This document shows positions 1 through 5,444 of a stretch of DNA of 11,487 nucleotides, in pieces. Under the pieces are notes generated by a model, which ran no database searches, was not told the origin of the DNA, and saw only the letters and a list, made by a program, of their open reading frames with translations. The stretch is taken from NCBI GenBank assembly GCA_937982505.1, contig CALJLV010000213.1, positions 1-11,487 of the forward strand. The letters run 5' to 3'. The DNA is from an uncultured Desulfobacteraceae bacterium. GTDB taxonomy: Bacteria > Desulfobacterota > Desulfobacteria > Desulfobacterales > UBA2174. A program made the translations under genes and the position numbers. How positions within the stretch are numbered: position 1 is the stretch's first letter; each line of letters begins with the position of its first letter.

Positions 1-725
1 CCCATGGCGGGGTGGCGCGCATGTCCGATCCGGGTCTGATCCGGGAGATCATGGCCGCCGTGACCGTTCCGGTGATGGCCAAGTGCCGTATCGGCCATTT
101 CGTCGAAGCCCAGATCCTCCAGGCCATCGGCGTGGACTACATCGACGAAAGCGAGGTCCTCACCCCGGCCGACGAGCAACACCATGTGGACAAGCGGCGT
201 TTCCGGGTCCCTTTCGTCTGTGGCTGCCGCAACCTGGGCGAAGCCCTGCGGCGCATAGGCGAAGGGGCGGCCATGATCCGGACCAAGGGTGAAGCCGGCA
301 CCGGGGACGTGGTGGAGGCCGTGCGCCATGCCCGCTCGGTCCTGGGCGAGATCCGCCGTCTTGAGACCCTGCCCCAAGAGGAACTGGTCGCGTTCGCCGG
401 GGAGATCGGCGCCCCCTTGGAGCTGTTGCGCGAAACCCGGAGCCTGGGTCGTCTGCCGGTGGTCAACTTCGCCGCCGGGGGGATCGCCACCCCGGCCGAC
501 GCCGCCCTGATGATGCATCTCGGGGTGGACGGGGTCTTCGTGGGCTCGGGGATCTTCAAGAGCGACGAGCCGGCCCGCCGGGCCAGGGCCATCGTGGAGG
601 CCACGGCCCACTTCGATGACCCCGAGATCCTGGCCCGGGTCAGCGCGAACCTGGGGCTGCCCATGGCGGGGATCACCGTGAGCGCCCTGACGGAAAAGGA
701 ACGCCTGGCCACACGGGGGGGGTAA
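1..725 (+). CDS. pdxS: Pyridoxal 5'-phosphate synthase lyase subunit PdxS (5'-truncated by window edge)
   Basis: PdxS makes pyridoxal 5'-phosphate from ribose 5-phosphate, glyceraldehyde 3-phosphate and ammonia supplied by the PdxT glutaminase, in a cytoplasmic dodecamer. The open frame runs in from the left edge (first whole codon at 3, reading HGGVARMSDP), so the GTG at 12 is not the start. By comparison with Bacillus PdxS about 54 residues are missing, including the first catalytic Asp (D24). Both catalytic lysines are visible: VMAKCRIGH (equivalent to K81) and RTKGEAGTG (equivalent to K149). Other family blocks are DYIDESEVLTPADE, VPFVCGCRNLGEA, VVNFAAGGIATPADAALMM and DGVFVGSGIFKS. The C-terminus has the normal length. 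No pdxT follows; the next feature is the B12 leader, so pdxS appears to end its own transcription unit, although no T-rich terminator is visible after it. Confidence 0.97.
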   Translation, partial: HGGVARMSDPGLIREIMAAVTVPVMAKCRIGHFVEAQILQAIGVDYIDESEVLTPADEQHHVDKRRFRVPFVCGCRNLGEALRRIGEGAAMIRTKGEAGTGDVVEAVRHARSVLGEIRRLETLPQEELVAFAGEIGAPLELLRETRSLGRLPVVNFAAGGIATPADAALMMHLGVDGVFVGSGIFKSDEPARRARAIVEATAHFDDPEILARVSANLGLPMAGITVSALTEKERLATRGG

Positions 726-820
726 GCCTCCCCGGGAAACGGCGCATGGGAAACGAAGCCTTGGAGGAAAGTCCGGATCGCAGGACGCTGACGGGAGCCT
801 ACCGGCGGGCTGGACCAGGG
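726..820 (+). other. Non-coding stretch after pdxS with an RNase P RNA-like 13-mer
   Basis: No gene is seen here. Positions 764-776 read GAGGAAAGTCCGG, identical to the conserved 5' core (P4 strand) of bacterial RNase P RNA, followed by GCAGG, which also resembles rnpB. The rest of rnpB, including the 3' motif (ACAGAAYCCGGCTTA), is not found downstream, so this is not an intact rnpB. Bases 777-789 can pair with 829-842 (5+2+4 bp with small bulges), which suggests a folded RNA, or a hairpin in the pdxS 3' UTR. No T-tract follows. The function is unknown; it could be a remnant, a small RNA or a chance match. Confidence 0.3.
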
Positions 821-850
821 TTGACGAGAGCGCTGCCGCGATGCTAAGAA
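821..850 (+). promoter_or_regulatory. Candidate promoter of the B12 riboswitch-btuB transcript
   Basis: TTGACG (821-826, 5 of 6 to the -35 consensus), an 18-nt spacer and TAAGAA (845-850), preceded by TGC at 842-844 as an extended -10. The predicted start is about 857, two bases before the first base of the riboswitch P1 helix (859). That positional fit is the main support. The -10 hexamer alone is weak. Confidence 0.45.
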
Positions 851-856
851 ACGGTC

Positions 857-1030
857 GACTTGCCCGGGTGCGCCGTGTGCGCTTAAAGGGGAACCTCGTG
901 AAATTCGGGGACGGGCCCGCCGCTGTGATCGGGGACGAAAGCTGCATTCAGGCCACTGGAGCGCCATGAGCGCTGCGGGAAGGCGCAGCCGGTAGAAGGA
1001 TCCGAGAGTCAGAAGACCTGCCGGGGCAAG
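857..1030 (+). promoter_or_regulatory. Cobalamin (B12) riboswitch aptamer
   Basis: This is a cis-acting RNA that binds adenosylcobalamin or related corrinoids. The hallmark segments appear in order: AAAGGGGAAC...GTGAAATTC at 885-905, the CGGGCCCGCCGCTGT block at 912-925, CCACTGG at 953-959, GCGGGAAGGCG at 975-985, and the B12 box GTCAGAAGACCTGCC at 1008-1022 (near-consensus to CAGGAGACCTGCC). A closing P1 helix is visible as CTTGCCC (859-865) with GGGCAAG (1024-1030). It lies upstream of a btuB-type receptor and is followed within 60 nt by an intrinsic terminator, so transcription attenuation (ligand bound = off) is the likely mechanism. The exact 5' boundary is inferred from P1 and the promoter. 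Confidence 0.95.
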
Positions 1031-1045
1031 CGGGGCGTTGGGCGA

Positions 1046-1092
1046 GGATCCCGTATAGTCCCCCGGATCGCGTGGATCGAACAGGGAAATCC
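1046..1092 (+). promoter_or_regulatory. Candidate antiterminator pairing of the riboswitch expression platform
   Basis: GGATCCC (1046-1052) can pair with GGG-AA-ATCC (1084-1092), a 7-bp helix with a 2-nt bulge that invades the base of the terminator's 5' arm. It would be the ON-state alternative to the terminator. A competing segment, CCGGATCG (1063-1070), copies part of the terminator 5' arm (1092-1099) and could also pair with the terminator 3' arm. This is manual pairing only; no energy was calculated. Confidence 0.35.
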
Positions 1093-1126
1093 CGGATCGA
1101 AATTTTTTCGATCCGGGATTTTTTTT
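1087..1126 (+). terminator. Rho-independent terminator of the B12 riboswitch
   Basis: There is a perfect 13-bp stem, TCCCGGATCGAAA (1090-1102) with TTTCGATCCGGGA (1106-1118), and a TTT loop. It is extendable to 16 bp with AAA at 1087-1089. Eight T's follow directly (1119-1126). It lies between the aptamer and btuB, so it must act as a conditional terminator in the leader and not as a gene end. Confidence 0.92.
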
Positions 1127-1293
1127 CATCGGACCCGCCCCCCCTCATGGCCGGCGCACGCCGCGGCAGCGGTGCGCCATCTGGATCTGCGGATGAAACA
1201 GGGACGTCCCGGATCGCGACCGGTGGTGTCGCGGTGCCGGGATTGCCATCCGGCCCCGCCAGCCACCCTCATGTTCAACTCGAGGAGGAAGAG
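1127..1293 (+). other. Structured 5' UTR of btuB between terminator and start codon
   Basis: There are 167 nt with no convincing gene; a frame is open upstream of the btuB start, but it runs through the terminator. It contains a GC hairpin GGCGCAC (1153-1159)/GTGCGCC (1172-1178). A second interrupted hairpin pairs TCCCGG (1207-1212) with CCGGGA (1237-1242) and GCGAC (1216-1220) with GTCGC (1228-1232), and has no T-tract. Positions 1191-1216 repeat 1074-1099 with 22 of 26 identical bases, so the left half of the terminator platform seems duplicated. The segment ends with the btuB ribosome-binding site GAGGAGG (1282-1288). Confidence 0.6.
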
Positions 1294-3264
1294 ATGCGAA
1301 GATGGCGCGGTTTGGGAATGTCGTTGGTTTTGGGGGTCGGCTTGATGGCCGGCGCGTCGGCGGTGATGGCTGCCGGGGATGAGGCTGTCAAGATCGAAGA
1401 CATGGTGGTCACCGCCACCCGCACGGAAACCAACATCGACAAGGTCGGCGGCAGCAGCGTGACGGTGATCACGGCCGAAGAAATTCAGGCCAAGGGCTAT
1501 TTGACGGTGGAAGAGGTGCTCAAGGGGTCGCCTGGCATCGATGTCAAGGCCAACGGTGGCCTGGGCACGTTGACGTCGGTTTCGATTCGTGGTGCCAACA
1601 GCAAGAACACGTTGGTTCTCATCGACGGCATCATGGTGAATGATACCTCGGCCACCAGTCGCCAGGCGGACATAGCCAATCTGACCACCGACAACATCGA
1701 ACGCATTGAGATCGTGCGAGGCCCCCAGAGCGTGCTCTACGGCAGCAACGCCACCGCGGGGGTGATTAACATCATCACGCGCAAGGGCGACGGCAAGCCA
1801 CGGATCTATGCAGGCACGGAAGCCGGTTCATACAATACCTGGAAGGCTTACGGCGGAGCGTCCGGCGAACTCGCAGACGCATTCAACTTCGCCGTGGCCG
1901 CTTCCCGGACAGAAACCGGTGGTTTCTCCATCGCTGACGCCGACAACGACCGCATTCCCCAAGGAGCCAATACCGACGAAGACGACGGCTGGCGCAACAC
2001 GACTTTTTCGGGGCGTCTGGGCTTGGATATCGAAGACCGTTTCACTTTTGGCGTGACCCTGCGCCATATTGATTCCACTGTCGACGCCGATGATTTCGAC
2101 TTCGCAGGGTATGCGGTAGACAATAGCTTCGGACCCGGGATGCCGGAAGATTCATACCAGGACAGCAAACAGACATTCTTTCGAACCGATGCCTCGGGGA
2201 AATTTTTGGATGGGTTGCTCTCGACCTCCGTTTACTACAACAGGGCCATTCAGGATCGGGAGTTTTATGACAACAGCAAAAATTTGAGCAGCGCTTACGA
2301 ATCGAAAACCGATGAGGTGGGGGGGCAAGTCGATTTGAACTTTAAACACAATGTCCTCTCCGTGGGCGCCGTCTTCCTGGACGAGGGCTTCCAGAGCGAT
2401 ATCGAGAGGGAAAAGACGGCCACTACCGACAGCGTTTGGATCCAGAACCAGTTTTTCTGGCAGGACTGGTTCGAGCTGGTCGCCGGCGTACGGATGGACG
2501 ATCATGAGGAATTTGGCAGTGAAACCACCTACCGCATCGCCCCGGCCTTCATTCTGCCGTATACGGGCACTGTGCTGAAGGGGGCCTACGCCACCGGCTT
2601 TCGCACTCCCTCTCTCTATGAACTCTACGCCGATGCCGTTCCGGCATGGTTTTTCGCCGGGGGCAACGAGGCGCTCGAACCGGAAACGAGCAAGGGATGG
2701 GAGGCCGGAATAGAGCAACCCTTCTGGCAGGGGCGCTTGAAGATGGGTACGACCTATTTTGAAATGAAGTTTGAAGATCGTATCGGGTACGTCACCGATC
2801 CGGTCACCTGGCAAGGGTCTTACGACAATCTAGACGGTACTTCCAAGAGCCGGGGTTTGGAAAGTTTCATCGCCTGGCAGGCGCTGGATCGACTGGATTT
2901 GCGCTTCGATCACACGTACACCCACACAGTGGACGCGGAAGACGAGAGACTTTTCCATCACCCTTTGAACAAGGTGCGTTTCAATGTGGGCTATCGGCCA
3001 ATGGACGCGCTGAAACTCAACCTGGACATTCAGTGGGTGGACGAACGCGACGAAGATCCAAGTTTCAATTATGATAAAGAGGGCAATCCCGTGCAGGAGC
3101 TGGATGCATACACCGTGGTCAATCTTTCGGCGCGCTACCAGCTAACGCCGCAGCTGGAAATTTACGGCCGGGTGGAAAACCTCTTCGACGCGTTTTACGA
3201 GGAATCCTGGAGCTACGCCACACCCGGTCTGTCGGCTTATGCCGGGATCCGGGTAAGCTACTAA
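1294..3264 (+). CDS. btuB: TonB-dependent outer-membrane receptor, BtuB-like (cobalamin/corrinoid uptake)
   Basis: This is a 656-aa outer-membrane 22-strand barrel that imports corrinoids using TonB/ExbBD energy. The ATG at 1294 is chosen over farther in-frame codons because GAGGAGG sits 5 nt upstream and a signal peptide follows at once (basic MRRWR, hydrophobic LVLGVGLMAGASAV, cleavage near residue 26). A TonB box-like EDMVVTATR lies at about 35-43. The plug domain is at about 50-165, with SSVTVITAEEIQ, GIDVKANGG, SIRGANSKNTLVLIDG and the typical IEIVRGPQSVLYGSNATAGVINIITRKG block (split here only for description). The barrel follows and ends in VENLFDAFYEESW...AGIRVSY with a C-terminal aromatic residue, as needed for barrel assembly. 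Substrate assignment rests on the upstream B12 riboswitch and downstream btuF/btuC/btuD; the sequence alone could be another TonB receptor. Base composition is lower in GC than the flanking genes. Confidence 0.93.
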   Translation: MRRWRGLGMSLVLGVGLMAGASAVMAAGDEAVKIEDMVVTATRTETNIDKVGGSSVTVITAEEIQAKGYLTVEEVLKGSPGIDVKANGGLGTLTSVSIRGANSKNTLVLIDGIMVNDTSATSRQADIANLTTDNIERIEIVRGPQSVLYGSNATAGVINIITRKGDGKPRIYAGTEAGSYNTWKAYGGASGELADAFNFAVAASRTETGGFSIADADNDRIPQGANTDEDDGWRNTTFSGRLGLDIEDRFTFGVTLRHIDSTVDADDFDFAGYAVDNSFGPGMPEDSYQDSKQTFFRTDASGKFLDGLLSTSVYYNRAIQDREFYDNSKNLSSAYESKTDEVGGQVDLNFKHNVLSVGAVFLDEGFQSDIEREKTATTDSVWIQNQFFWQDWFELVAGVRMDDHEEFGSETTYRIAPAFILPYTGTVLKGAYATGFRTPSLYELYADAVPAWFFAGGNEALEPETSKGWEAGIEQPFWQGRLKMGTTYFEMKFEDRIGYVTDPVTWQGSYDNLDGTSKSRGLESFIAWQALDRLDLRFDHTYTHTVDAEDERLFHHPLNKVRFNVGYRPMDALKLNLDIQWVDERDEDPSFNYDKEGNPVQELDAYTVVNLSARYQLTPQLEIYGRVENLFDAFYEESWSYATPGLSAYAGIRVSY

Positions 3265-3270
3265 ATGCAT

Positions 3271-3366
3271 TTGTCATTCCAAGCTTGCGACGAGGGATCT
3301 CTATCATTCTGAATGATTAGATATACCGTTTCGCTTAGAGATCCCTCGCTTCGTTCGGGATGACAA
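3271..3366 (+). repeat. Palindromic REP/MITE-like intergenic repeat
   Basis: This is an imperfect inverted repeat filling most of the btuB to btuF-cbiZ gap. The left arm starts TTGTCATTCC (3271-3280) and reaches GAGGGATCTCT (3292-3302). The right arm runs AGAGATCCCTCG (about 3337-3348) to GGGATGACAA (3357-3366). The arms are about 32 nt and mostly complementary. The centre holds a small perfect palindrome, ATCATTC-T-GAATGAT (3303-3317). The TGTCATYCCGAACGAAGCGAGGGATCT motif in the right arm resembles a short dispersed repeat common in many environmental bacterial genomes (family recognised from memory). It could act as an mRNA-stabilising hairpin after btuB. No transposase is present. Confidence 0.8.
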
Positions 3367-3404
3367 GTCGGAACTTTTTAGGAACACATCATCGATAAAT
3401 CATC

Positions 3405-5444
3405 ATGCTTATCTTAAATTCCCGCCTCATCAGGCCGGTTGTCGCGTTATGGGTCAGTCTTTGGCTGATGGTTGCGGGCTCAGCCTTGGCCGCAGGCCTG
3501 GAATTCGTCGACGCCGCCGGACAGCATATCCGCCTCGACGCCCCGCCGCGGCGGGTGGTGAGCCTGGTGCCGGCGGTGACGGAAATCATCTTCGCCCTGG
3601 GCGCCGGGGATCGGGTCCGGGCCGTCACCTACCACGACACCTGGCCCCCCGAGGCGGCGGCGCTGCCCGTGGTGGGCGGCTTTGCCGCACCTGACCTCCA
3701 GCGGGTGGCGGCCGCCGACCCCGAGGTGGTGTTCGTCTCTTCCCTGCACTCGGAGACGGCGGCCCTTTTGAGCGCCAGGGGGATCCAGCCCATCGTCCTG
3801 GACATGGATTCCATCGCGGATACCGGCACGGCCATCGCGCGGCTGGGGGCCATTTTCCAGCGCCGCGACGCCGCCGAGGCCCTGGTGGACCGGATCCATG
3901 CCGACCTGGAGCTCGTGGCCGCCAAGGTGGCCAGGGTCCCCGTACCCCAGCGCCTGCGGGTGATGCGTTTCATGGGCGGCGAGCGGGTGATGGCCCCCGG
4001 AGACGATTCGTTTCAAAACGAGATGATCCGGGCCGCCGGCGGCGTTCCCCCCACAATGGGCAGGACCGGGGACGTGGTGGAGGTGACCCTGGAACAGTGG
4101 CGGCGCTTCAACCCCCAGATGATCTACGGCTGCGGCCCTGAGCGCCGGGCCGCGGCACGCCTCCTCGACCGGCCGGGCTGGCGCGAGGTGGACGCGGTGA
4201 AAAACGGGCGGCTGCTCTTTTTCCCCTGCGATCTGACCTGCCGCTGCGGGGTGCGGACCCCCGATTTCGTCGCCTGGCTGGCCTCTGGCCTCTACGCCGA
4301 AGCATTTGCCCGGCAAGAGGACCAGGTCCACCCCGACGCCGTGGTGGGCGAGCGCCACTTGATTCTGGACCTGGCCTACGTGGCCCGGGCCGGCATCGTT
4401 GAAAGCCGGATCCACGACTTTGTCAACAAGACCCTGGTGGTGGATTTCCACCGCCCCATGACCGTTGTTTCGACCCTGGAGGGCCGGCGCGAGGGGATCA
4501 GGACCGTGGGCAACCACCACTGGCCGCCGCCGTGCTGGAGCCTGGGGCACGCGGCCGGGCTGGAGGCCGAACGCCGGGGGGTCTGCCGGATATTGAAACG
4601 GCGGCCCGAGACCACGGCCCTGCTTTTCACCGGCGCCGACGTCGACCGCCTGTCCATCCAGCGGCGAAACCACCGGGAAATGGCCGTAACGGCCCTGGTG
4701 ACCGCCGGGGTCGCGTCCAACGCCCAGCGGGCCGGCTGCGATGCGGGCCACTGGTACGAGCCGGGCACCATCAACATCATCATCCTGACCAACATGCAGC
4801 TCAGCCCCCGGGCCATGACCCGGGCCCTGATCACCGTCACCGAGGCCAAGAGCGCCGCCTTGCAGGACCTGGACATCCGCAGCAGCACGGCACCCCACTG
4901 GCCGGCCACCGGCACCGGCACCGACAACGTCGTCGTCGTCCAGGGCACCGGAACCCCCATCGACAACGCCGGCGGCCACAGCAAGATGGGGCAGCTCATC
5001 GCCGAGGCGGTGGACGCCGGGGTGCGGGAGGCGATCTTCAGGCAGAACGGCATGGCGGCGGGACGGCCCCTGCTACGGCGGATGGCCGAGCGGGGGGTGG
5101 ACCTGTGGGCCCTGGTGGCCGATGCGTCCTGCGACTGCGCCGGACGCCGGGGCGATCTGGGCGTCGCGCTGGAGCGGCTGCTGCTGGAAGACCGCTACGC
5201 CGGGTTTATCGAGGCGGCCATGGTCCTCGACGATGCCCGGGACGCCGGGCGCTCCACGGATCTATCCCTTTTTGACGGCTGGTGCCGCCAGGTGGCCGCC
5301 GAGATCGCCGGCGGGCCGGTGCCGCCGGAAGACGAAGTCGCCGCTCCGCCAGCGGCGGGCACAGCGCTCAGCAGGGCCCTGGCGGCGATGCTGGCCGGAG
5401 CAGGCGCGCACCTGCCGGGTGCGCCGGGAGCCGCTGTGCCATGA
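3405..5444 (+). CDS. cbiZ: Secreted BtuF-CbiZ fusion: corrinoid-binding protein joined to adenosylcobinamide amidohydrolase
   Basis: A 679-aa two-domain protein. Residues 1-29 are a signal peptide (MLILNSRLIRP, then VVALWVSLWLMVAG, ending SALA). Residues about 33-303 are a BtuF-type helical-backbone metal receptor: RRVVSLVPAVTEIIFALG, a central helix region, and SFQNEMIRAAGG. E60 and E206 match the two glutamates that dock E. coli BtuF on BtuC. Residues about 340-540 are CbiZ, which hydrolyses the amide linking adenosylcobyric acid to aminopropanol in adenosylcobinamide: ALVTAGVASNAQRAG (430-444), TEAKSAALQDL (479-489), TGTGTDNVVVVQG (502-514) and HSKMGQLI (525-532). Residues 541-679 are an uncharacterised tail with a Pro/Ala-rich end. 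The start is fixed by an in-frame stop at 3396; the Shine-Dalgarno is poor (AGGAA about 20 nt upstream). There is no frameshift between the domains. CbiZ is normally cytoplasmic, so export of this fusion would be unusual. It is first in a four-gene operon and overlaps the next gene by 4 nt. Confidence 0.92.
   Translation: MLILNSRLIRPVVALWVSLWLMVAGSALAAGLEFVDAAGQHIRLDAPPRRVVSLVPAVTEIIFALGAGDRVRAVTYHDTWPPEAAALPVVGGFAAPDLQRVAAADPEVVFVSSLHSETAALLSARGIQPIVLDMDSIADTGTAIARLGAIFQRRDAAEALVDRIHADLELVAAKVARVPVPQRLRVMRFMGGERVMAPGDDSFQNEMIRAAGGVPPTMGRTGDVVEVTLEQWRRFNPQMIYGCGPERRAAARLLDRPGWREVDAVKNGRLLFFPCDLTCRCGVRTPDFVAWLASGLYAEAFARQEDQVHPDAVVGERHLILDLAYVARAGIVESRIHDFVNKTLVVDFHRPMTVVSTLEGRREGIRTVGNHHWPPPCWSLGHAAGLEAERRGVCRILKRRPETTALLFTGADVDRLSIQRRNHREMAVTALVTAGVASNAQRAGCDAGHWYEPGTINIIILTNMQLSPRAMTRALITVTEAKSAALQDLDIRSSTAPHWPATGTGTDNVVVVQGTGTPIDNAGGHSKMGQLIAEAVDAGVREAIFRQNGMAAGRPLLRRMAERGVDLWALVADASCDCAGRRGDLGVALERLLLEDRYAGFIEAAMVLDDARDAGRSTDLSLFDGWCRQVAAEIAGGPVPPEDEVAAPPAAGTALSRALAAMLAGAGAHLPGAPGAAVP

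Noticed and set aside
660..671. CCCATGGCGGGG repeated at 1-12 and 660-671
   Set aside because: Nearly identical 12-mers at the start and end of pdxS come from similar Met/Ala/Gly codons in GC-rich coding; no structure is associated.
1072..1293. N-terminal extension of the btuB frame to an upstream ATG
   Set aside because: It would translate through the riboswitch terminator and has no ribosome site; the ATG at 1294 has GAGGAGG and an immediate signal peptide.
1906..1921. ACAGAAACCGG-like match to the RNase P RNA 3' motif
   Set aside because: It lies in the btuB coding sequence, over 1 kb from the 5'-core-like match, and lacks the following conserved CTTA; a chance match.
3480..4979. Long open frame on the minus strand opposite the btuF-cbiZ fusion
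   Set aside because: Shadow of a high-GC coding strand; it is Gly/His/Pro/Val-rich, shows no family motifs and is fully antisense to a clear gene.
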